A stretch of 64,000 nucleotides of DNA from Rallus limicola (lineage: Eukaryota > Chordata > Aves > Gruiformes > Rallidae), in assembly GCA_022605955.1 (NCBI GenBank), contig JAKCOZ010000009.1, positions 62,001 through 126,000 of the forward strand, written 5' to 3'. Position numbers and translations under genes: made by a program. This document shows, one piece after another, positions 22,201 to 33,194 of the stretch (position 1 is its first letter; every line of letters starts with the position of its first letter). The notes under the pieces are model-generated. The model was not told where the DNA came from. It worked only from the letters and a program-made list of their open reading frames with translations, and ran no database searches.

Positions 22201-23546
22201 TCGCCTCGCCGGGCAGTTACGACCCGCTTACTCCTGCCCCGGGACCAGGGAAACCGGCGGCACGGGGCTGGGGGAGATGCTTTGGGCCAGGGGCTCGGCT
22301 GGCACAGTAAGCGTGCGCTGCAGCGGCCCCTGCCCGCGCTCCCAGCTGACGTGGGTTCAGCCGCAGCACAGCAGCAGTTGGAGGAACACAGGGCCCGACC
22401 CATTCTGTTATGGCTCCTCTCGAGAACTGAGCCAAAGCTCACGGAACTCATAGGCAGACACAGGCTACCAGGCTGTTTCCTCAAGGCAGTATCTTACCCT
22501 AGCCCAGAGCAAATGCTTCACCCACAGCAGCCTGCAGCTAGAGCATGAAACCAACAATTCCACGCGGCCCAGGGGCTTCAGGCACGTGAACAGCAGCCAG
22601 GGCTCTGCTGCCACACAAGCATTTGCTCCTCTACCCTTTAACCGCACTCCCAAGCAGGAACACATGGCACCACCAGCATCCCTAAAAGCCACCCTCTCTC
22701 CCTTTCTCAACCACACTCTGGCTTGTGCGGCATCCATTCACGCTGCACAGCTACGCTATGGCCACATCCTGACCACTGCTGTCACCCACAGAGCTCTGGT
22801 ATCAGCCACATCACCCAAAATGCTCCCGCAAACCCCAATCCCAGTCAAACTCTTCTAATCTCAACCTTCAAAACCTTCTCAACAAGAGTTCCGCGCATCC
22901 CTGCCCACTTCTCACTAAGAGGTTTGAAGCTCTGGCAAAACAAACAGCAGTGGAATTTTAAAGAGGCCAAACGGGAGGCAGCAAACAGCCAACAGCAGGA
23001 GCATCACCCCCAGCAGGAGGGCAGGACCAGCAGCCTCCAACCCCTCCAAACCTGCCCCAGGGCCTGGATGCGGACACAGCTGCATCCCATGGGGGTGCAG
23101 ACCTTGGGCTGGGAAGTCTGCTCTGATGGGGAGCAGAGCCGGGCAGATGCGGGGGGCGGGGGCGGCGCAGCCGAGGCGGGGCAGGTGGAGGGGGCAGGCC
23201 CCGACACAAAATGCTGCAACCTCCGGGCTCCTCTAGCCCGGCATGACAGCCCCCATGCTCCTCAGGCAGCCTCCCCCCCGAAATCCCGCCCAAACAGAGC
23301 GCCTCCTTGCAGGGAAGCCTGCCCGGCAGGACCCAGCTCAGCCCCGCCCCGGGCACGCCGTGCCAGTCACCCCAACCGCTCCACCCCCCAGCCCCGGCGC
23401 TCCGCCCGACCCCGCCCCCGCCCCTCCCCAGCCCGCACCTCCGGAACCCAGCCCGGGGGGACGAGGCGCAGCCGCCGCCCCAAATCGCGGGTTTGGGCAC
23501 CGGCATCTCCCCCCTCCCGCTCCCGGGGACCCATGCGGACACTCAC

Positions 23547-23710
23547 ACGCCGGAGCGCGGCCACCAGCCGGGCTGCTGCCGTTGGCAATGAAGCGAGGGA
23601 CGCAAACGCTCCCCTGGCAACGGCGGGACGCGGGCAAGGCCCGGGCGGCACCGCCCAGCCAGCCCCGCCTGCGGGCCCGGGAGAGCACCGGGCAGAGCTG
23701 ACCCAGCGCC
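23547..23710 (-). promoter_or_regulatory. HYDIN: Duplicate HYDIN exon 1 and promoter, array copy 2
   Basis: This is the exact counterpart of array copy 1, shifted by 1,510 bp, with the same GTGAGT donor and the same X-box-like motifs. If transcribed it could serve as an alternative first exon spliced to the exon at 20,464. Nothing in the sequence shows whether it is active. Confidence 0.5.
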
Positions 23711-25056
23711 TCGCCTCGGCGGGCAGTTACGACCCGCTTACTCCTGCCCCGGGACCAGGGAAACCGGCGGCACGGGGCTGGGGGAGATGCTTTGGGCCAG
23801 GGGCTCGGCTGGCACAGTAAGCGTGCGCTGAAGCGGCCCCTGCTCGCGCTCCCAGCTGACGTGGGTTCAGCCGCAGCACAGCAGCAGTTGGAGGAACACA
23901 GGGCCCGACCCATTCTGTTATGGCTCCTCTCGAGAACTGAGCCAAAGCTCACGGAACTCATAGGCAGACACAGGCTACCAGGCTGTTTCCTCAAGGCAGT
24001 ATCTTACCCTAGCCCAGAGCAAATGCTTCACCCACAGCAGCCTGCAGCTAGAGCATGAAACCAACAATTCCACGCGGCCCAGGGGCTTCAGGCACGTGAA
24101 CAGCAGCCAGGGCTCTGCTGCCACACAAGCATTTGCTCCTCTACCCTTTAACCGCACTCCCAAGCAGGAACACATGGCACCACCAGCATCCCTAAAAGCC
24201 ACCCTCTCTCCCTTTCTCAACCACACTCTGGCTTGTGCGGCATCCATTCACGCTGCACAGCTACGCTATGGCCACATCCTGACCACTGCTGTCACCCACA
24301 GAGCTCTGGTATCAGCCACATCACCCAAAATGCTCCCGCAAACCCCAATCCCAGTCAAACTCTTCTAATCTCAACCTTCAAAACCTTCTCAACAAGAGTT
24401 CCGCGCATCCCTGCCCACTTCTCACAAAGAGGTTTGAAGCTCTGGCAAAACAAACAGCAGTGGAATTTTAAAGAGGCCAAACGGGAGGCAGCAAACAGCC
24501 AACAGCAGGAGCATCACCCCCAGCAGGAGGGCAGGACCAGCAGCCTCCAACCCCTCCAAACCTGCCCCAGGGCCTGGATGCGGACACAGCTGCATCCCAT
24601 GGGGGTGCAGACCTTGGGCTGGGAAGTCTGCTCTGATGGGGAGCAGAGCCGGGCAGATGCGGGGGGCGGGGGCGGCGCAGCCGAGGCGGGGCAGGTGGAG
24701 GGGGCAGGCCCCGACACAAAATGCTGCAACCTCCGGGCTCCTCTAGCCCGGCATGACAGCCCCCATGCTCCTCAGGCAGCCTCCCCCCCGAAATCCCGCC
24801 CAAACAGAGCGCCTCCTTGCAGGGAAGCCTGCCCGGCAGGACCCAGCTCAGCCCCGCCCCGGGCACGCCGTGCCAGTCACCCCAACCGCTCCACCCCCCA
24901 GCCCCGGCGCTCCGCCCGACCCCGCCCCCGCCCCTCCCCAGCCCGCACCTCCGGAACCCAGCCCGGGGGGACGAGGCGCAGCCGCCGCCCCAAATCGCGG
25001 GTTTGGGCACCGGCATCTCCCCCCTCCCGCTCCCGGGGACCCATGCGGACACTCAC

Positions 25057-25220
25057 ACGCCGGAGCGCGGCCACCAGCCGGGCTGCTGCCGTTGGCAATG
25101 AAGCGAGGGACGCAAACGCTCCCCTGGCAACGGCGGGACGCGGGCAAGGCCCGGGCGGCACCGCCCAGCCAGCCCCGCCTGCGGGCCCGGGAGAGCACCG
25201 GGCAGAGCTGACCCAGCGCC
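25057..25220 (-). promoter_or_regulatory. HYDIN: Duplicate HYDIN exon 1 and promoter, array copy 3
   Basis: Third counterpart, shifted by 3,020 bp, donor intact. About 320 bp of the unit on its upstream side are missing because the array ends at 25,307, so it may lack distal promoter elements present in copies 1 and 2. Confidence 0.45.
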
Positions 25221-25307
25221 TCGCCTCGCCGGGCAGTTACGACCCGCTTACTCCTGCCCCGGGACCAGGGAAACCGGCGGCACGGGGCTGGGGGAGATGC
25301 TTTGGGC

Positions 25308-28300
25308 TTCCTTGGCACTGCCTTTCAGCGGCAATTGGCACCAACGGATCCACGTTCAGACCATGAAAACTATCAGTGGGTGGTACTTCCCAAAAGCCTC
25401 AGTCCCTGGGGTTCAGCACAGCTCCAGAAATGAACTGGGAAAGGACAAAAATTGTGTCTGCTTTCTAACTCAGTCGGAGGAAGAAGCATTTTGCCATTCT
25501 AAATCAGCTAATGTTGCCTAAGGTAATGACCTTCCAAGAAAGAGACCTTCAACACCAACAGAAAAGCCTCTACCATTAAACCTAAGGAAACAACTGCTTT
25601 TTCTGCACCAACCAGCAGCATACTGCACTGGTTGAACAGGTGTAACAGACAGGGCAGCACAGCATTTTAGTGTACATCAGGAGAGCAGATTTGATGTCCA
25701 TCTGCTAAACATCCTCATTTGCTGCTCTTCCATTCTCACTGCAGTGTGGCTTTGTACTGCGTGGATTGGTCCTTCTTCCAGAGGAAATGAACCCAAAGCT
25801 GTACTCCAGGAGCACTGCCAGCAATGCTGAGCCACCATGTGCATCATCTCCAGAGGGCCCAGAAAAGAGACTCTGCAGTAAAACCTCCTGAAATCCCTAC
25901 TGCACAGACATTAGCTCCTCCATTCCACAGAGCTCCTGCCTGCTGTCTGCAGCACTTGCTGACATCGATAAGGTCAGAGCTGTTCTGTGAAAATATCTTC
26001 CAATCCTGGAAGTCTCATGAGGTACACAGGAACAGAAGACATTTAAAACTTTGGTCTTAAATAACTTGACCTAAATGTCTGCAAACAAGCTGAACGAGAT
26101 CTGTACAGTCACCCTTCCCAGAACAGAACACTGACCATTGGGTAGCACCTCACTTCTCCAAGATAACAACAATTAATTGCTGATGCCCAATTTCAAGAAA
26201 AAGATATTTGCTCTTTGACACCTTTATCAACAGAGAAAAAAATCACTACTATAAATGAAAAGGCAATCAAAACAAGTTCTGTTTCCTGAAGTAAAGCAAC
26301 GCAGGTAGCTCACAGGGAAAGAAGCAACAAAGTCACTGCCCCAGCCCTTACTTCAGGCTCTGTTTGTGAATTGCTGGTGCAGAACACACTCCAGGTCATA
26401 GCTACAATTAGATCTTAATTAAAAAACATTCCATTTCTTCCCTCAAATTAATTTCAATCACGCTATAGCATGATGTAGGAGAAGAACTGAGTAAATACAT
26501 GTAAACATGACATTTTAAAATACTTAATTAAGCAGGGGACATTCCATCTATTAACTAGGGTACTGCCACAAGCAATTGGAAAGCACAGGTCTTAATGCAA
26601 GTACAGTAGTTTACAAATGGAGAAATACTAGATTATCATTTGCACAGACATTTTGATGCTGACTTACAGCCTCACTGATATATGGGGAGAGATTAGTATT
26701 TGAAAATGAAAACGTCCATATTTCATCCTCATGTGATACAGATCCTCTCTCTGACAGAGACATTATTGGCAAGGGCCTTGAGCCAATATCTGGCTGGTAT
26801 CTTATCTGTACAAGTCTGCACTTGAAACTCAAGACCAAGAGCTGAGAATGCATTCTTTCATTCAGCTCCATCCTTTCCCTTCCTTTCCAGACACTGGGGT
26901 TGTGCAGCGGCTGCTCACTAAGTTCACCAGAAAACTCACAAGGCCCCTACAACAACTTCAGTCTCACTAAAGCTTCGTGCTGGGACCTCAAGGGTGCAGC
27001 AGCCCTACACACAGGGGTGACTTCCATCATATATGACGACCTTCTGGAGCAAGGTTTTCAACTCTAAGTAGAAAACAGTTTTGTTACTCTCCAAGAGGAA
27101 AGCTTCTTGCTGTCTCAGTGGCGCATCCTTTTTGCTGCCCACAATGGCAGTGGCTCTGAAACACACACACCTGCCTTTAGCCAGAAGGGACAGATGGATG
27201 GGGTCACACTCCCTCGCAAATTTTAAGGTCCTCACTCAAAGAAACACATGGAGTTTATAACTTGCAGGGCAAATCTTTAATCTTTATATTTTTTTTCCAT
27301 TTACCAGGAAGGATTCATTGTAAACTGAGGAAATTTTGATGAGGCTGGCTGATTTCTCAGCATCTCTTTTCTCTGCTTTATCCATTCTTAATGCCTTTCT
27401 CTACATATTTACTTTTCAGGCCGCTCTCTATAATATGCTCATTCTCTCCCCCTTCAAATCTACTGGCAGGAATAAGGGGATGTTTGAAGAAATTAAGCTT
27501 TACACAACTCCCTGACTGAGCCAGATTAGCCTTTCACTTGTGCAGTCTAAATTAATTCTGGAAAAGCCTGTCCTAGCAAACTACAACATCCTTTTCCAGC
27601 TATCCCATTCCCTCTCAGTCCCATCAACTCAGCAAGTGCTGCAGATGTAGTGAGGCAGCTGATAACATTGGCAATGAAAACCAGTAATCGATTCAGAAAT
27701 CCAATCAAGGAAAGGAGATCAGCATGTATGGAACAGGTACAACAGCAGTTGAATTAGCAAGATATTAGAAGTGATGTCATAAGGAACGCAGTCATTTCTG
27801 GCCTTGCTGGCTCAGCTGCAGACTGCAAAACTGTCACTGAACAAGAGTGGGAATCCTTTTAACTGAGGAACAGTTAAAAGGAGACAGTATTGCCTCTGGA
27901 AGAGAGTTCTGTCTTCTTAAAAGACGACAGTTGTGTAGAAATAGAAAGAATGATAATGGCGTTACGGAAGGTGCAGGGAACTGAAGGGAAGGGTATATTC
28001 CCAATAGGAAACAGCCCCTTTGAGTCAGTACTAAACTTCCATAGCATTGTGCAATTCAGATTGATACTCTTTGAGAAAGGTCAATTCTGGGTCAATCTTC
28101 AGAAAGCTGGAATAGCAACTAACCACTGCTTGCTTTCTATAAGGAGTTTTATTTCCACAGACCTCTGAAATTTTTGACTTCTGAGCTGGTCTCTTGCCAA
28201 GACGGATTTCTCAGCAACTAGAAATTCTCTTAACCTGGACAAAATCAGATTCAGCAACTATGCAACTGGTTTCAAGTTTTTATTTGAGGTGACTGGATGA

Positions 28301-31300
28301 CTCAAGAGTCACGTTCCTGGGTCCCTGTTCCTGTGTTCCTATCATTATTAGCCTGTGGCCTAAAATAGGATGATCTTCTGTTCCGCTCTGTTTGTCTTTA
28401 TAACACACCTGACACTTGGTGCCCATTTCCCCAAGGGCTCTGAGCACTTCAAAAGCAATCTTTTCGCCAAGAGTTCTCAGCCACACCATCAGAGAGCTAT
28501 TCAGTGGCCTGAAGTGAAAGGCACTGCTAGATTTTCATGGCACTGTAAATAGGTCCATTCCATGCACAAAGATTTCACACCAGTCTTTAATGCCACTACA
28601 AGCACTGATTTTATAGCATGATTTTATACCCCCTTGCCCCTACAATCGGTCCTTGAAGATACAGTAAATTTAATGACAGACATTTTGAAGACAAGAGGGA
28701 CCATCTACTTGCACTCAAATAACCTGTATTCTTGCATAATGCCTGACACATAAGGGTTCCTGAGGCCAATCTCCAGTTAAGGAAGAAACGTGTCTTTTCA
28801 GAAAGATCACCGATTCCCTGAAGATCACAGATCCCTAGAAAAATCACCAATCTTTGCATAAGGTCTTACAGGAGCCTTTTGAAGTCTATAAACTCATTCA
28901 GACGTGTGAGCATGATTCCTACCTGAGTTTTGTCTGTCCCCAACTTTGAGCCATTAGGTGACGCTGCACTTGCCAGCGGCTGAAGTCTTTCCCCGTGTCA
29001 CACACAGATGGGATCCAGCCACTGCTCAAAGTTCTCTCTCATAGACTCTGCTTTTTTTAGGTGTCACCAAAGCAACTTCTGCATCTTTCTGGACAACAGA
29101 ACTGGACAGGAGAAGAGCCCCACAGTACGTTCCCTAATGCCATACACACAGGTAATTTCCTAATTCCCAAGGGACCTTCTTCATAAGCCCTCTCAATAGT
29201 TGTGTTCTCACAGCCAGAGCTTTGCACAGGGAGTTCGTGGTTGGCTGATGACCCGGGAAGACCTGGAACTCTCTTCCAGAGGCAATACTGTCTGGAGCAC
29301 TGTCCCTCAGTCTGACAACAGGACCCACATTCAGTGCTCCTGGATACACAGCGCTGCGTTTCCTTGTGCTGAAATGGAAACGGGACAGACCTGAACAGCA
29401 AAGCAAGCCAGTCAGCTCATATTGTATAACTGGCCTGGCCCTGAGTGAACACAATTTGAAGCTTTACATTCTTTCCGCAGGCTTTTTCTGTAAAGGAGAC
29501 ACTTCATCCTCCAGTGCTCTCTACTGCACCTTTTTCACACCAGCATGGCACTCTGAGAAAAACTAATCAGAGGGAAGAAAGATTAAAACTTCATAGAGTC
29601 AGATATTTAACCCTTTATTTTGCCACTTATCAATCCATTCCTCACCATTCCATCTCTCCAGTGCTCAAGCCACCCACTCTGGGTGGATGAACCATGCTGC
29701 ACACAGATCTAGAACATCGCTTTGCTGCAGCACCCCACCCCCCCCTTCCCTTCTTTTTGCTACAGTAAACAAGCAACAGTGAAGACAGAGGAGTAGTCTG
29801 CTTTTGCTTCTTCCCTTCTAACATGCTGCGTGCTACAGACTGGCCAGAAAGATTTTAAATAGGACAGAGCTTCTTTCTCGTTACAGTGATTTTAATGAGA
29901 ATGATAATTGGGTTCAAATAAAGTAATTCAGGCTCCAGTGGTAAGATACTCTCTCTTCCAGTGCTGTATCTAACCCAAGTTCATGATGTCATTATCATCC
30001 CTGAAATGGAATGGAATTCATTCCAATTGAAAGGAGCAATCTTAGCAAGTTTGCTATATGCTGTGATTTCTCCAGCACAGGAAAACTCCTCTCGCTCCAT
30101 CTTCCCTGTGACTGTACTTTCAGGTATTCCTGCTCACAGATGAGAACAGTGCTAGCTGCAGATGAACAGACATCCATCTGTGCACGCGTAGAACACCTGC
30201 CTCTTGGTTGCTGTGTACTCCTAAAAGATCAGAGATCTTCTGTTATGACTTGTACTGAGATGAAGAATGTCATGAAACAACACCCAGGAGAGACAGGAAT
30301 ACAAAATGCCTGAAGTCAAGGCCACCTCTATCTTTCTGATAGTATTTAAGGACTTCTATGGGCAGAACTTATACTTCAAACATTTGGAACAAAACCCTGG
30401 GAGCTACGAGAAGGCTCGGACACCACAGGGCTCCTTGTGCAAACCAGCACAACTGACGGCAACAGAACCTCCACGGGGATTTGCACGTTGCTCGTGCTGA
30501 CAAGTCAGATCTACAGCCACTACCAAAGCTGGAAGGTGGGGGTTTCTTTGGTTGCTTTAAGGTATTTCATCCCAAACGCCACCCATTATTTATGAGACAG
30601 TCTTATCCAGTAAAGTCAAAGAGGAACATTTCTGAAATAGATCGTAGCATCGGGCACAAAGCAAGTCCTTTGCCTCTATCATAAAAATGACAAGTTCTCT
30701 ATTTACACTTTTGTTGGACAGTATCAATAAGATTTATTGAACTATAGAAAGAGGCTGTTTCAGTATTAGCTGGAACAACTACTTTGTGCATGTGGATACC
30801 TGTAACATGTAAACATTTATACAGCACTTCTAGATGACTGAAGAGGATGAATGTTTAGCCTATCTGGAGTTATGGTGTCTTACATTAAATTTATCACCTT
30901 GGCCAGTATCTATTTTTTCCAGTTTATATCACCTGAAGATAAAGCCCCAGAATTAGTACAAAGCATCCTAAGCAGATTAGAGTTGTCCTGACACGTTCCT
31001 GCCTCTTTCCTTGTGCCAACCCTCACACTTGTGCAAGGCAACCTCTGTGAACAGGAACTGGTAACATATCACCATGAACCTTTCCAAAGGAAACAAGAGG
31101 CAGAAGTGGTGTTTCTGGTGCTACCAGGAACAGAATGGCAACATGTCTTCAATTAGCAGCCCAAACTTACAGAGACCTCGAGTGGCCACAGAACCACTCA
31201 CATCACCACTGCACATTGAGTGTTTTGCTACTGACTGAAATACACCCCACTAATACCAGCTGGCTGGCAGCAGCACCTACTCCAAGCAATGCCAGATTAT

Positions 31301-31760
31301 TCTTAGCCCTAAAGACATCAACAAGCATTAGACTGCAACCCCCTTTCTACAGTCTCCTGTCTTCAGTTTATTCTTCCCAGTCAGACTAGAAGAACATCAT
31401 TCATTTCCTCTATTCCCACGTACACCTACCTGACAAAGGCAACTCTGGCTGCACCCACGTGTGCAACTCAAGGCACAAACACACAGCTCAGACTGCAACA
31501 GATCTGAGAGGGGTAAACCATCACTACTCTTCTCCAGTGCCACTTCATGACTCCAACACTACCAGATTAGTAAATATGCAGTAGGAGCTTTGCTTTGAGT
31601 TTTTGGCACATTGAATCGAATATCCAGGTGTGCAAATAAAGAAAACCAATGTGAAAACATGCCTGGTTATGAAATAATCCAAATGTTCCTGTTACAAAGA
31701 AAAAGGATTAAGGGTTTGGTTTGTTGTGTTATTCCTGGGAAGGGGGAGGGGAGAAGATAT
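25308..31760. other. AT-rich intergenic DNA, nothing recognised
   Basis: Composition becomes AT-rich immediately after the tandem array. Frames are short, start and stop at random, and lack recognised domains. No CR1 or LTR was recognised here, although old diverged repeats may be missed. Confidence 0.7.
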
Positions 31761-31767
31761 TTAAAAA

Positions 31768-31823
31768 CAACAACAAACCCCAAACAAACAAAAACCCACA
31801 AAACAAACAAACAAACAAAAAAA
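31768..31823. repeat. A-rich simple repeat, (CAAA)n-like
   Basis: Runs of CAAA and CAAAC motifs ending in several clean ACAA units at about 31,800-31,818. Confidence 0.85.
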
Positions 31824-31858
31824 TCAGGCCAAAGGACAGGCTGTTCACTCAAAACTAT

Positions 31859-31921
31859 AGAGAGAATGTGAACCGAAGTGCAGAATCTATAGTTGCCTGC
31901 ACTTCAGTTCACATTCTCTCT
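31859..31921. repeat. Near-perfect inverted repeat, 24-bp arms, 15-nt loop
   Basis: Arm 1 is 31,859-31,882 (AGAGAGAATGTGAAC... GTGCA) and arm 2 is 31,898-31,921 (TGCACTTCAGTTC...). They are reverse complements except for one C-A mismatch. The loop is GAATCTATAGTTGCC. A (CAAA)n tract lies just upstream. It could be a small hairpin RNA precursor, a remnant of a palindromic element or a fold-back artefact. Confidence 0.85.
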
Positions 31922-33071
31922 AAGCAAAGACTGGAAACATACCATAAGGAATTCTCCCCAGCATCACTACTTGATCTTCAGTAGAGACAGGACAAGGATA
32001 ACTTGCCTACCATTTTCATCACATTTTTGTATTCCTTCTTGAACCTTTACAAACCATTTGACATTTCAAATACAGCGATGCTCTTGTGTGGATGCACAGT
32101 ACCCAAAGAAAGTCACAGCAAAAGGCAGTCAGGTGGCAGATGCTAATGCAGCAGCTGACAGGCTAATCCGGGTAAATAACTGCAGTCATCAATCTTCCTT
32201 CTCCTTTCAAGAAACTGCTTGGCCAATTTGCCACATTCTGGAAAATTCCTATCCAACCTTTTGTGCCCCCAAACTAAGTACCAAATATTTTACCCTGGAC
32301 ATTCCCCAGTTGCAATAGTTGCCATTTCAAAAAAACATTTGTTTGCCATTTCTGACTTTCTAAACAGACTTGCAGTAAGTATGCAGTGCCAGACATGGCA
32401 AAAAATAGCTTTTCATGAGACAAATACAGCTCACGGACACGAGTTACAACTCAACAGCACTTCATGACACAGCCCTCACCAAGCCAACTAGTTAATACAT
32501 CCCCTCCTCTCTGTTTTTATACAATGTATTTGCTTTACTTTCTCTACAGAAACAGAACCCAAAACCCACCCTAAATAAATGACCCACCACTCCACAGAAA
32601 GCAGGGCTGACTATCAGTATTTCTTGTTTACACAAGGGAGAAATCTTCAAAACACACATTTAAAGGTAAAGATTAAAAAAACCACAACATTCTGATGGCA
32701 GTAGTCAGGTAACAACCACATGCTGTTAGAATGAAAACAATTACCCTAATTTAAAAAGCATCTGATTAAATGTTAAAAGCCAAAGACCACAGCACATCCC
32801 ACCCAAGGCTTGTAAAACTGTGAACATCACTGACCAGTTGAATGGTACCAGCTCAACTGACGGTGTTGGGGGACGATAAGTGTCTCCTTGCCGAGAACTT
32901 CTGCTTAAATCACTGCCCATCATCTCCATGCACACTGCACTGTCTGCGTGATACATCTTACACTGAGCCATCAACAGAACCCAGCCACCACAAGCGACCA
33001 GCACGCGGGTGACTGTCACAAGACAGGAGTAGTCTGCCGCTTCTCCAGCGTGGCTGGAGCCAGAGCCTCAC

Positions 33072-33194
33072 CGCGGCACATGGGCCCATTCCCCACGTCT
33101 CCGGGTTGGCAGGTGCAGCCGTGTCCCCTGGCAGTGCTGGGACAGGTGGCATTCTCATCACGGCTGTGCTGCCCGCTGCCACACGCATCCTGCT
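33072..33194 (-). CDS. Orphan EGF-like exon
   Basis: The acceptor CCCCCTTGTAG, 123 nt open (41 codons) and donor G|GTGAGG define a symmetrical phase 1-1 exon, typical of EGF modules. It encodes DACGSGQHSRDENATC, then GHGCTCQPGDVGNGPMC, an EGF_3-like pattern ending CxC and GNGxxC. The expected second cysteine is Arg (CGT, one base from TGT), so only five cysteines remain. No neighbouring exon of the same gene is recognised on this strand within the window. It could be a relic of a duplicated or translocated gene or one exon of a gene with long introns. The parent family is not identified. Confidence 0.5.

Larger units (their letters stand above)
21100..25307. repeat. Tandem array of a 1,510-bp unit, 2.8 copies, containing the HYDIN promoter CpG island
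   Basis: The same sequence recurs at an exact 1,510-bp offset: unit 1 about 21,100-22,610, unit 2 about 22,611-24,120, unit 3 24,121-25,307 (truncated). Differences are few. Copies 2 and 3 share variants against copy 1 (for example GACGAGGCG versus GACGGGGCG, and GGTTTGGG versus GCTTTGGG), so the third copy arose more recently. The left edge fades around 21,085-21,103, whereas the right edge is sharp. Each complete unit has an AT-moderate part and a strongly GC- and CpG-rich part. Long open frames across the array are compositional and are not called genes. Confidence 0.95.

Noticed and set aside
22465..22737. 90-codon minus frame with a real ATG in the array (MDAAQARVWLRKGERVAFRD...), also at 23,975-24,247
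   Set aside because: Weak start context, no recognised domain, and the related frame in unit 1 diverges at the array edge. It is a repeat-borne frame with no support.
22723..25366. Long plus-strand frames (365 and 377 codons) across the tandem array
   Set aside because: They follow the GC-rich repeat, are Pro/Ala/Arg/Gln-rich, have mirror frames on the other strand and recur only because the DNA unit recurs.
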